NCBI GenBank assembly: GCA_023301645.1
Contig: JALZUH010000232.1
Span: 1-18,200 of the forward strand
Source of the DNA: Akkermansiaceae bacterium
Lineage (GTDB): Bacteria > Verrucomicrobiota > Verrucomicrobiia > Verrucomicrobiales > Akkermansiaceae
Direction: 5' to 3'
DNA: 18,200 bases
The position numbers and the translations under genes were made by a program. Shown here piece by piece: positions 1-6,880 of this stretch; position 1 is the stretch's first letter; each line of letters begins with the position of its first letter. Below the pieces are notes generated by a model. The model made no database searches, was not told the DNA's origin, and worked only from the letters and a program-made list of their open reading frames with translations.

Positions 1-17
1 CATCACATGACCGCCTC

Positions 18-1568
18 ATGAGTAACCCAGAAGCCAAACAGAAACTCCAGAAGACACCGCATAAGCCCGGAGTCTATCTGATGAAAGACCGACTTGGCGG
101 CATCATCTATGTAGGAAAGGCCAAGGACCTCAAAAAGCGTGTGAGTAACTACTTCATGCCCTCTCAGAAGATGCGGGCAAATGTGAAAACTCGTGCCCTC
201 ATCGACAGCATACACACCTTTGATATCCAAATTGTCAAAAACGAGCAAGAAGCCCTTATCCTAGAGAGCAAGCTCATCAAGGAGTATCGACCGCGCTATA
301 ATGTCAGCCTACGCGATGACAAGCGCTTCTATATGGTCAAGATACAGCTCGATGTCCCCCTGCCCCGCTTCTCGCTGACACGTCTAAAGAAAAACGACGG
401 AGCCAAATACTTCGGCCCGTTTGTTAATTCAAACGCGCTCATCGCCACACTTGAATGGATCAATCGCGAATTCTGCCTCAGAACGTGTAAGCCAAGACAC
501 CCCGGAGAAAAAGAATACAAGCACTGCCACTCCGATGTCATCCGCCGCTGCAGTGCGCCCTGTGTCGGGAAAGTCTCCGAGGAGCAATACCGTGCAAACA
601 TCGATGAGGCTATCACCCTGCTCTCCAATAAGGGTAAGAAAGCCCGCCTCGACGGACTCAGAGCCGATATGGCCAAAGCTGCCGAGAAGCTACAGTTTGA
701 AAAAGCTGCCAAGCTGCGCGACGTCATTGCCAACTTAGAAATCACTCTGAACCCCACTCGTAGCTTCTCACGGGGTCGCGGTGGCATTCCCAGCACCGTG
801 CAGCCCACAGAGGATCTCGCTGAGCTACAAGATACTCTTCAGCTACCTGACAAATTAGAAATCATGGAGTGCTTCGACATATCCAATGTTTCTAACAACC
901 ACATCGTCGCCTCGATGGTTCGCTTCGTAAATGGCAAGCCTGATAATCAAGGATACCGACGCTACAGAATCAAGACCGTCAAAGGACAGGATGACTACGC
1001 CAGTATGGCAGAAGTCGTGCGGCGACGCTACGCGAGGATTATCACGGAGAATAACATCCCAGAATTAGAAGATAGTCAGGAAACACCCCTAGAGGCACTG
1101 CGTAGACTCGCACGCGAGGGTAAGTCACCTCTACACCTACCTAATCTAGTCATCGTCGACGGCGGTAAGGGGCAGCTCAGCATGGCGGTGCAGGAGCTGC
1201 AGAGACTCGGCTTACACGACCTGCCTGTCATCGGTCTTGCGAAGCAGCATGAGGAAATCTATCGACCAATGAAGAGTGAGCCGCTGCTCCTCTCCCACGA
1301 CACAGGTGGACTCAAGCTACTGCAGAGAATCCGTGACGAGGCACACCGCTTTGCCAATAATTACAATGAACTCCTCCTCAGAAGACGGGTCAAAGAAAGT
1401 ATGCTCGACGACTGCCCCGGCATGTCAGCGAAGCGAAAAGAAGCTCTCTTGCTGCGATTCGGCTCGGTCAAAAAAATCCGCAAAGCCACCATCAAGGAGC
1501 TCGAGTCCGTGCCAGGTATTGGCAAGAAAACCGCCGAACAAATGGTCGACTTCCTTGCGAAGAAATAA
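18..1568 (+). CDS. uvrC: UvrABC excinuclease subunit C (compact form)
   Basis: UvrC makes the 3' and 5' incisions around DNA damage marked by UvrA and UvrB. The 516 residues show a GIY-YIG nuclease domain (GVYLMKD at 18-24, YVGKA at 31-35) and a cysteine cluster (C153, C157, C170, C178, C182) matching the Fe-S region known in UvrC. A UVR UvrB-binding helix pair follows near 213-242, then the RNase H-like nuclease from about 280 (ECFDIS with D287, VDGG with D381, EAHRF with H443) and a C-terminal helix-hairpin-helix pair (CPGMS, VPGIGKKTA). The family is usually about 560-610 residues; here the stretch between UVR and the RNase H-like domain is only about 35 residues, so a middle segment is missing without a frameshift. 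The frame stays open to the window edge, but the ATG at 18 fits the usual distance to GVYLMKD. Family assignment is firm. Confidence 0.96.
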   Translation: MSNPEAKQKLQKTPHKPGVYLMKDRLGGIIYVGKAKDLKKRVSNYFMPSQKMRANVKTRALIDSIHTFDIQIVKNEQEALILESKLIKEYRPRYNVSLRDDKRFYMVKIQLDVPLPRFSLTRLKKNDGAKYFGPFVNSNALIATLEWINREFCLRTCKPRHPGEKEYKHCHSDVIRRCSAPCVGKVSEEQYRANIDEAITLLSNKGKKARLDGLRADMAKAAEKLQFEKAAKLRDVIANLEITLNPTRSFSRGRGGIPSTVQPTEDLAELQDTLQLPDKLEIMECFDISNVSNNHIVASMVRFVNGKPDNQGYRRYRIKTVKGQDDYASMAEVVRRRYARIITENNIPELEDSQETPLEALRRLAREGKSPLHLPNLVIVDGGKGQLSMAVQELQRLGLHDLPVIGLAKQHEEIYRPMKSEPLLLSHDTGGLKLLQRIRDEAHRFANNYNELLLRRRVKESMLDDCPGMSAKRKEALLLRFGSVKKIRKATIKELESVPGIGKKTAEQMVDFLAKK

Positions 1569-1639
1569 GGTTTTAAAACGACCCTTTGATCTAAAGTTCA
1601 CCTAGAGCTCATAGTAGAAGCCTAGATTTCACCCTGCGG

Positions 1640-2059
1640 CTACTTTCCCTCTGAATGCTCTAGGGCGAGCTTCTTCATCTGGGTAGCCATCAGATTAAGT
1701 GCATTAGCACGAGTAGGTGCTAGATGCTCTTTGAGTCCTGTTTTCTCGACGAACTCCATGTCCGCCTTGAGCACAGTGTCAGGTGATTCACCATCAAGCA
1801 CTCTGATAAAAAGGGCAATCATGCCCTTAGTGATCAATGAATCAGAATCCGCCTCATAGTGCATCAGCCCATCACTATAGTGGGCATCTAGCCACACCTG
1901 TGATTGGCAGCCCTTGATGAGGCGATCTTCTGTCTGTTTCTCTTGAGGCATAGGAGCTAGCTTTTTACCCAGACCGATGACGTATTCATAACGCTCAGTC
2001 CAATCTTGGAAAAAACCTAACTCTTCGAGTAACTCTTCTTTTTTTGCCTCAATGTTCAT
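1640..2059 (-). CDS. sufE: SufE-like cysteine desulfuration protein
   Basis: SufE takes persulfide sulfur from the cysteine desulfurase SufS and passes it to the SufBCD scaffold for Fe-S cluster assembly in the cytoplasm. The 139-residue product has the family's normal length and the motif IKGCQSQVWL, with the acceptor cysteine at position 51, the same number as in E. coli SufE. The N-terminal helical part (LLEELGFFQDWTERYEYVI) and the MALFIRVLDG-like segment near residue 80-90 also fit the family. It starts 9 nt after the end of the HU-like gene on the same strand, so the two are probably co-transcribed. The rest of the suf operon is not in this window. Its stop faces the uvrC stop across 71 nt in which I see no convincing terminator. 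Confidence 0.93.
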   Translation of the reverse strand: MNIEAKKEELLEELGFFQDWTERYEYVIGLGKKLAPMPQEKQTEDRLIKGCQSQVWLDAHYSDGLMHYEADSDSLITKGMIALFIRVLDGESPDTVLKADMEFVEKTGLKEHLAPTRANALNLMATQMKKLALEHSEGK

Positions 2060-2068
2060 TGGATTGTT

Positions 2069-2383
2069 TTATGTAGATTGCTGGATCATTGGAAGAATGC
2101 GAGCCACTCTTTCCTTCATACCTTTACCTACTTTAAATTTCACTACAGCGCGAGGTGGGATTTCAACCATTTGCTCAGGCTTCTTGGGGTTACGCCCGAT
2201 CTTGCCTTTAACTTCTCTCACTGTGAAAGATCCAAAATTACGAATAGCTACTGAATTCCCCTTAGCTAGTTCACCCACGAGCGTGTCGAGCATCGTGTCC
2301 ATTACCAGCGTTACCTCAGATTGAGTGAGTCCAGTTTTGTCGCTCATTTTAGTAACCAAGTCCCTTTTAGTAATTGTTTCCAT
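2069..2383 (-). CDS. HU/IHF-family DNA-binding protein
   Basis: A small nucleoid-associated protein that bends DNA as a dimer. The 104 residues carry the N-terminal helical dimerisation part (TKRDLVTKMSDKTGLTQSEV), the beta-strand core with the signature VAIRNFGSFTVRE, the DNA-gripping arm GRNPKKPEQMVEIPPR containing the intercalating proline, and the C-terminal VVKFKVGKGMKERV. The arm (NPKKPEQMVEIPPR) is closer to IHF-type than to classical HU sequences, but one gene alone cannot settle this. The protein is slightly longer than the usual 90-100 residues because of a short tail (ARILPMIQQST). The ATG is preceded by an A/T-rich leader without Shine-Dalgarno and by a (CA)8 tract. It heads a two-gene unit with sufE. 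Confidence 0.93.
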   Translation of the reverse strand: METITKRDLVTKMSDKTGLTQSEVTLVMDTMLDTLVGELAKGNSVAIRNFGSFTVREVKGKIGRNPKKPEQMVEIPPRAVVKFKVGKGMKERVARILPMIQQST

Positions 2384-2402
2384 ATTTGATAATCTATCTT
2401 AG

Positions 2403-2418
2403 GTGTGTGTGTGTGTGT
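2403..2418. repeat. (GT)8 dinucleotide microsatellite
   Basis: Eight uninterrupted GT units on the plus strand, followed by TG-TTG-TTG. The tract ends 19 nt upstream of the start codon of the minus-strand HU-type gene, in its presumed leader. Such tracts are slippage-prone in bacteria; whether this one varies is unknown. Confidence 0.9.
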
Positions 2419-2428
2419 TGTTGTTATA
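2403..2428 (-). promoter_or_regulatory. Possible HU-gene promoter -10 element adjoining a dinucleotide tract
   Basis: On the minus strand TATAAC (2423-2428) is a fair -10 hexamer, but I find no good -35 at 16-18 nt. Immediately downstream is a run of eight CA units (GT on the plus strand, 2403-2418) after three ACA-like units. If this -10 is used, transcription would begin inside the repeat, about 30 nt before the HU-type start codon. The repeat is seen directly; promoter function is a guess. Confidence 0.3.
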
Positions 2429-2541
2429 CAAAAGCTGAGATCTCGATCTGCAGCTGGTGCACAGCGACTTGAAACCATATTAGCAAGTCATTGTCCCGAA
2501 AAAAATGATCCTCTTATGATATTGATTACGTTTTTGCTATA

Positions 2542-3507
2542 TTATCCTGTAATATCAACAAGATCACGTAGTAAACGCTCCATCATTGGGACAGATACAG
2601 AGTGTTCTTGGGCTACTCCTAGCGGGTTACTCCAAATAGCATCCAGCTCCACTTCTCGCCCCTCTACATAATCAATCATACTCGATGGTCGATACTTGCC
2701 CATTGGCTTGGTAATGGCGATTTGGCGTTCTAAGAATGAATCTTTGATCTCGTGCCCCAGTGCTGCGGCCACGGCCTGCACCTCTTTCATGATAGCAAGC
2801 ACTAGCTCCTCCATCCCCACTTTACATAATAATACCTCTGTATCAACTCCACCCTCAGTAATGGCCAGCCCATTAAATGGTATATTCCACACCAGCTTCA
2901 TCCACTGAGCCTTTTCCAAGTTCTCCACAGCCTCACAATGCAGACCATGTGAAGACAGCGTCTCGACGAGCATCTCTAATGCGCCCCCTTGATCAGATTG
3001 ATATTTTCCGATTCGAATCAAGCCTGATGCTGTATGGGAAATCACCCCAGGCGATAAGCGATTAATACAAACAAAGCACAAGCCGCCAAAGACCCGATGA
3101 GCACCAAATAATGCGGCAAGCTCCTCCACATTACCCAAGCCATTCTGCAAGGTAAGAATCACTGTTTCTTTATGCAGCAGTGGCTCGATGACCTTTTTGA
3201 AATGCCTATTGGCCGTCGTCTTCCACGCGACGATCACGATATCAACCTCCCCGATATCCTCTGAGCTCTGCGCGCAGTGAGGCTCGGGGAGCAGAAAGTC
3301 ACCCGCCACACTCTCTATCTGGAAACCATGCTCAACCACGTGCTCGTAATCGCTACGTAAGAGAAAGTGCACATCCATGCCCCCCTCTGCGAGCCGAGCA
3401 CCGTAATACCCACCGACAGCACCTACTCCTACCACAGCTACTCGTGGTGCCCGCTGATTGACACCGCCGTCATTGGCGTGCTGATGATTTCCCAGACTAC
3501 GACTCAT
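2542..3507 (-). CDS. panE: Ketopantoate reductase family protein (PanE/ApbA)
   Basis: Members reduce 2-dehydropantoate to pantoate with NADPH on the route to pantothenate and coenzyme A. The 321-residue product has an N-terminal Rossmann fold with VAVVGVGAVGGYYG (23-36), the LQNGLGN loop (120-126) that contacts substrate in PanE, and the C-terminal helical domain with WMKLVWNIPFN holding the expected catalytic lysine (K204). A short polar extension of about 20 residues precedes the Rossmann strand, so the true start could be slightly internal, but ATG 3507 gives a tight 11-nt overlap with the upstream bioA end. That overlap supports translational coupling and places two cofactor-biosynthesis enzymes together. 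Many PanE-like paralogues reduce other 2-oxo acids, so the family is certain and the exact substrate is likely but not proven. Confidence 0.85.
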   Translation of the reverse strand: MSRSLGNHQHANDGGVNQRAPRVAVVGVGAVGGYYGARLAEGGMDVHFLLRSDYEHVVEHGFQIESVAGDFLLPEPHCAQSSEDIGEVDIVIVAWKTTANRHFKKVIEPLLHKETVILTLQNGLGNVEELAALFGAHRVFGGLCFVCINRLSPGVISHTASGLIRIGKYQSDQGGALEMLVETLSSHGLHCEAVENLEKAQWMKLVWNIPFNGLAITEGGVDTEVLLCKVGMEELVLAIMKEVQAVAAALGHEIKDSFLERQIAITKPMGKYRPSSMIDYVEGREVELDAIWSNPLGVAQEHSVSVPMMERLLRDLVDITG

Positions 3508-4804
3508 GACCTACTGCTCGTTCTGCAAACACCTCACCAATGGCACGATCCAGTGCTGCGCATATCTGGTTAATTTCCTCATGACTAATACTCAATGGAG
3601 GCATGATCACAATCGTATCGAGAATAGCTCTGGTCAAAAGCCCGTGATTGCGGGCCTGATAACAAACAGCCTCACCCATACGCTCACTGACGACAAAACG
3701 ATCACCACCCACCTCTCTCAGCTCTAGACCCGCCACTAAGCCGCACTGTCTGAGCTCATAAGCGACATCATACTTCGATACGATAGCAGCAAGTAGATCA
3801 CCCATTAGGCTCACCTTCGCCGGCAACTGCGCCAATGTCTGCTCATCTTCAAAAATGTCTAAACTCGCCAAGGCCGCCGCACAGCCCAGCTGATTAGCCG
3901 TATAGCTATGACCGTAGTAGAAGGCTCGATCACGACCGCCACAGAAAGCATCATAAATTTCTTCCCGAGTAATCGTTGCCGCCAGTGGCATGTAGCCACC
4001 TGTCAGCCCCTTAGCCAAGCATAGGAAATCAGGCACTACACCCTCACTCTGGCAGGCAAACATCGTCCCTGTCCTACCAAATCCAGTCATCACCTCATCA
4101 AGAATAAGCTGCACCCCATGCTCATCACACCAAGCACGCAGCTCAGCTAGCATCCCCTTTGGCCAGACGTGGATCTGATTCACACCCTGCACTAAGGGCT
4201 CAATAACTACGGCTGCTGTGCGCTTAATCTGCGCTACATCAAGCCCGCGCAAGTCATCCATCATCGACACGTGACTCACCGGAAAGCCGAACTTACGAAA
4301 GCGATCAAAGAAAGCACCCACACCACCCAGTGAGGCAGCCCCCATCGTGTCACCATGGTAGCACTGATCAAAAGCGATAAACTCCGTCCGCTCCGCCTCG
4401 CCTGTCTGCATACGATACTGAATCGCCATCTTCACAGCACACTCCACCGCCGTCGAGCCGTCATCAGAGAAAAACACCCGCTTTAGCGATGTATTTGGGA
4501 AAAACTCGCAGAGACGCTCTGCCAGCTCACTGGCACGAGGATTGGCAAACCCTAAATAACTGGTATGAGAAACCTTTCCCAGCTGCTCGGTGATTGCGCC
4601 GTTAATCACAGCGTGATTATGCCCGTGGATATTTGTCCATATCGATGAATTACCATCAATGTAGCGCCTCCCCTCAGAGTCTGTGAGCCAAACCCCCTCA
4701 CCCGCTGTGATGACGACAGGCTCACTCGCTACCCACTCCTGCTGCTGGGTAAATGGGTGCCAGCAATGTTCTCTATCTGCCCTAAGCCACTGCTGAGTAT
4801 TCAT
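3497..4804 (-). CDS. bioA: Adenosylmethionine/lysine-8-amino-7-oxononanoate aminotransferase
   Basis: A PLP-dependent class III aminotransferase that converts 8-amino-7-oxononanoate (KAPA) to 7,8-diaminononanoate in biotin synthesis. The 435 residues show WHPFTQ near the N-terminus (15-20), the substrate-pocket segment GNSSIWTNIHGHNH (51-64), FSDDGSTAVE (112-121) for the PLP phosphate, LILDEVMTGFGRTG with the PLP-contacting D236, and LAKGLTGG with the Schiff-base lysine K265. The N-terminal WHPFT has Phe where the SAM-using E. coli enzyme has Tyr17, and the surrounding sequence resembles, from memory, the lysine-using Bacillus enzyme (BioK type), so the amino donor is uncertain. No other bio gene is present. 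It lies 67 nt downstream of ctaB and overlaps the panE-like gene by 11 nt. Confidence 0.93.
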   Translation of the reverse strand: MNTQQWLRADREHCWHPFTQQQEWVASEPVVITAGEGVWLTDSEGRRYIDGNSSIWTNIHGHNHAVINGAITEQLGKVSHTSYLGFANPRASELAERLCEFFPNTSLKRVFFSDDGSTAVECAVKMAIQYRMQTGEAERTEFIAFDQCYHGDTMGAASLGGVGAFFDRFRKFGFPVSHVSMMDDLRGLDVAQIKRTAAVVIEPLVQGVNQIHVWPKGMLAELRAWCDEHGVQLILDEVMTGFGRTGTMFACQSEGVVPDFLCLAKGLTGGYMPLAATITREEIYDAFCGGRDRAFYYGHSYTANQLGCAAALASLDIFEDEQTLAQLPAKVSLMGDLLAAIVSKYDVAYELRQCGLVAGLELREVGGDRFVVSERMGEAVCYQARNHGLLTRAILDTIVIMPPLSISHEEINQICAALDRAIGEVFAERAVGHES

Positions 4805-4871
4805 ATCACTTACTTATGCTCTTACCTAGCTAGGCTAGTTTACCGACTGCCCGTCAGCGGACTACCTACGC

Positions 4872-5792
4872 CTAACTCCAGCCTACTGCTAGTAAGCCTA
4901 AGCCTAAAGGCAGGTAAATCAAGGTGTAGAAAAACAACTTCCTCGCCGACGGCCTATCACCCGCTGACTTGAATTTAAAACAAAGCCAAAGCATGTAAAG
5001 ACCCGCAAGAGTCCCACCAATGCCCCACACCATATTCGCATAACTTAAGACCATCGCCACAGGAGCAAGGGCGGTGAGTAACACTGTAAAAAAGATCGCA
5101 ATAGCAGCGGTCTTCTTCCCAGAAACATCGCCATTAGACCACATCACGTAGCCCCCCTTTTCATAGTCCTCACGGCACATCCAGCTAATGGCGACAAAGT
5201 GCGGCATCTGCCACAGGAAAAGAACGGCAAACAAGAACCAGCTCTGCCCATCCATCCAGCTACCACCCGCGGACGTTGCCACCGCTGCCCAGCCGATCAT
5301 CGGAGGGATAGCACCCGGCACAGCACCGAGTAGTGTATTCGTCGAGCTACGACGCTTCAGAGGAGTGTAGAGGAAAACATAAGTGCCCAGAGCGGCAGCT
5401 GCCAGATAGGCCGAAGCAGCATTGACCGTCAGAGCGAGGTGGATAATACCAAAGGCAGAAAGTCCCCAGCCGATAGCAAATGCCTTCACCGGCATCATTC
5501 TGCGTGACGGTAGCGGACGATCAGCAGTCCGCTCCATACGAGCATCTTCCTCGATTTCCATCAGCTGATTAAAAGCCGCAGAACCAAAGGCCGTGCACGC
5601 CGTGCCGATGAGGGTATGTAGTAGTAACCCGAAATCATTCACCCAAACACCATAGTAAGTGCGCGATGCTAGCAAGCAGCCAAACAACGTAGTCACCAAA
5701 ACAAAGATGTTTAGATTAAGCTTCGTGAGTGTTGCCAGATCCCCCATTGCTGTAGGAGGTGCTGGAGGAGAGTCTTTCTTCTTACGTGCCAT
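4872..5792 (-). CDS. ctaB: Protoheme IX farnesyltransferase (heme O synthase)
   Basis: An integral membrane UbiA-family prenyltransferase that adds a farnesyl group to heme b to make heme o for terminal oxidases. The 306-residue protein starts with a short basic cytoplasmic segment (MARKKKDS) and has many hydrophobic helices. The first prenyl-diphosphate/Mg motif is NQLMEIEEDARMERTADRP (75-93) and the second is WQMPHFVAISWMCREDYEKGG, which with its PHF is characteristic of CtaB rather than UbiA or other quinone prenyltransferases. The first motif has Glu79 where E. coli has Asp, a replacement I believe is common outside Proteobacteria. It stands 67 nt upstream of bioA on the same strand and is divergent from rnhA. 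No oxidase or heme A synthase genes are in view. Confidence 0.94.
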   Translation of the reverse strand: MARKKKDSPPAPPTAMGDLATLTKLNLNIFVLVTTLFGCLLASRTYYGVWVNDFGLLLHTLIGTACTAFGSAAFNQLMEIEEDARMERTADRPLPSRRMMPVKAFAIGWGLSAFGIIHLALTVNAASAYLAAAALGTYVFLYTPLKRRSSTNTLLGAVPGAIPPMIGWAAVATSAGGSWMDGQSWFLFAVLFLWQMPHFVAISWMCREDYEKGGYVMWSNGDVSGKKTAAIAIFFTVLLTALAPVAMVLSYANMVWGIGGTLAGLYMLWLCFKFKSAGDRPSARKLFFYTLIYLPLGLGLLAVGWS

Positions 5793-5835
5793 AGCGTGAT
5801 ACTTCCACTGGGAAGCACCCCTTACTGTCTTGAAT

Positions 5836-5853
5836 CATTGAATTTGTCCAATG
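5836..5853. repeat. Small inverted repeat between ctaB and rnhA
   Basis: CATTG and CAATG flank an 8-nt spacer, about 45 nt upstream of the ctaB start and 135 nt upstream of rnhA. It is short enough to occur by chance; it could be an operator for either divergent gene. Confidence 0.25.
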
Positions 5854-5928
5854 CTTCTTTTCACTCATGTGGCGCATTTTTTACATCGTCGATTCTTTCA
5901 AATAAACATACCCTCCATTAACCACCCA

Positions 5929-5957
5929 TTGACACCGACTAGATACCCCTGTCACTA
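5929..5957 (+). promoter_or_regulatory. Candidate sigma-70-type promoter for rnhA
   Basis: TTGACA (5929-5934) matches the -35 consensus exactly. After a 17-nt spacer comes TCACTA (5952-5957), a weak -10. The rnhA ATG follows about 31 nt later. The -35 and spacing are good and the -10 is poor, so this is tentative. Confidence 0.35.
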
Positions 5958-5988
5958 TCTCCGAAGCACCACTCGCTGACACCCACCT

Positions 5989-6456
5989 ATGAAAGAAATT
6001 ACGATCTACACCGACGGTTCCTCACGCGGAAACCCCGGACCAGGTGGCTACGGCACCCTACTTATCTACCAAGGCCATAAGAAAGAGCTCAGCGGCGGCT
6101 TCGCCAAAACCACCAATAACCGCATGGAAATACTCGCAGCCCTCACCGGCATCGAGTCACTCCGAGAACCGTGCAAGATCACCCTATACTCAGACTCCAA
6201 GTATGTCATCGACACCATGGACAAGGGCTGGATTCATGGCTGGAAAAAGAAAGGATGGTCACGAGGCCCGCGCAAACCACTTAAAAATGCCGACCTCTGG
6301 CAGCGCATGGACAGCGCCGTCAAAGAACACGACATCTCCTGGAAATGGGTTAAAGGCCACGCCGGCATTCCAGAAAATGAACGCTGCGACATCTTAGCTA
6401 CCACAGCAGCAGACACCCCCAATAACCCCATTGATGAAGGGTTTATCGAAGAGTAA
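5989..6456 (+). CDS. rnhA: Ribonuclease HI
   Basis: A cytoplasmic endonuclease that cuts the RNA strand of RNA-DNA hybrids (R-loops, Okazaki primers). All expected parts are in place in 155 residues, the same length as the E. coli enzyme. These are IYTDGSSRGNPGPGGYG with D9, TTNNRMEILAAL with E47, YSDSKYVIDTM with D69, the basic handle segment GWKKKGW, and WVKGHAGIPENERCD with H124 and D134. The DEDD metal ligands and flexible histidine are intact, so the enzyme should be active. The ATG at 5989 has no Shine-Dalgarno. A pyrimidine-rich spacer of 39 nt separates it from the small membrane protein downstream. Confidence 0.97.
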   Translation: MKEITIYTDGSSRGNPGPGGYGTLLIYQGHKKELSGGFAKTTNNRMEILAALTGIESLREPCKITLYSDSKYVIDTMDKGWIHGWKKKGWSRGPRKPLKNADLWQRMDSAVKEHDISWKWVKGHAGIPENERCDILATTAADTPNNPIDEGFIEE

Positions 6457-6495
6457 AAGAACTCCCCCCTCCCCCTTCATTGCGCCCTGTTCACT

Positions 6496-6858
6496 ATGCC
6501 CAGTCCATCAGAAGACGACATTATTTTGAAACTTCTCCTTCGCGGACAAGAAGAGGCAGATATTATCGCCTACCTTGAGCACGAAGGCATGCTTGATGAA
6601 GAAAGTATCCATCGCGTTCAGACGAAAATCTATGAGATGAAAGCAGCTCAGTCTTTCCTCCCCAGTAAGCCACCCAAGGCAAAGATAAGAATCTACGGAA
6701 TCTCTCTCATGCTCTTAGGAGCTTTTATCGTCTATTATTTCCGCGATGCAGGATCGTTTGGGACCAATAGATACAACCCTAGCGGCTATGCCGTCCTCAT
6801 CATCGTCGCAGGAGCCATCCTGACCCTGTTACCAAGTAAAGGCAGCGAAAAGCTCTAG
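6496..6858 (+). CDS. Hypothetical small membrane protein with two helices
   Basis: I do not recognise this 120-residue product. The first 55 residues are soluble, acidic and predicted helical (EDDIILKLLLRGQEEADIIAYLEHEG), a pattern like a small cytoplasmic helical domain. A short basic stretch (PSKPPKAKIR) leads to two hydrophobic segments, about 67-82 and 97-112, joined by a loop rich in Gly, Ser, Asn and Tyr. The positive charge before the first helix favours both termini in the cytoplasm. It follows rnhA by 39 nt in the same direction and is probably co-transcribed, though nothing ties it to RNase H function. It ends 22 nt before the convergent PKS gene, with no terminator visible. The reading frame looks coding; function is unknown. 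Confidence 0.72.
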   Translation: MPSPSEDDIILKLLLRGQEEADIIAYLEHEGMLDEESIHRVQTKIYEMKAAQSFLPSKPPKAKIRIYGISLMLLGAFIVYYFRDAGSFGTNRYNPSGYAVLIIVAGAILTLLPSKGSEKL

Positions 6859-6880
6859 CGGGCGCAATCCCTCTACCTCG

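Noticed and set aside
4872..5792. Glu79 in place of the first Asp of the CtaB prenyl-diphosphate motif as a defect
   Set aside because: The acid is conserved in charge, and from memory the NxxxExxxD form is common in CtaB outside Proteobacteria; the rest of the motif and PHF are intact.
6457..6495. C-rich tract (CCCCCCTCCCCC) between rnhA and the small membrane protein as a phase-variable tract
   Set aside because: The runs are interrupted (6 and 5 C), too short for a strong slippage case, and lie outside any frame.
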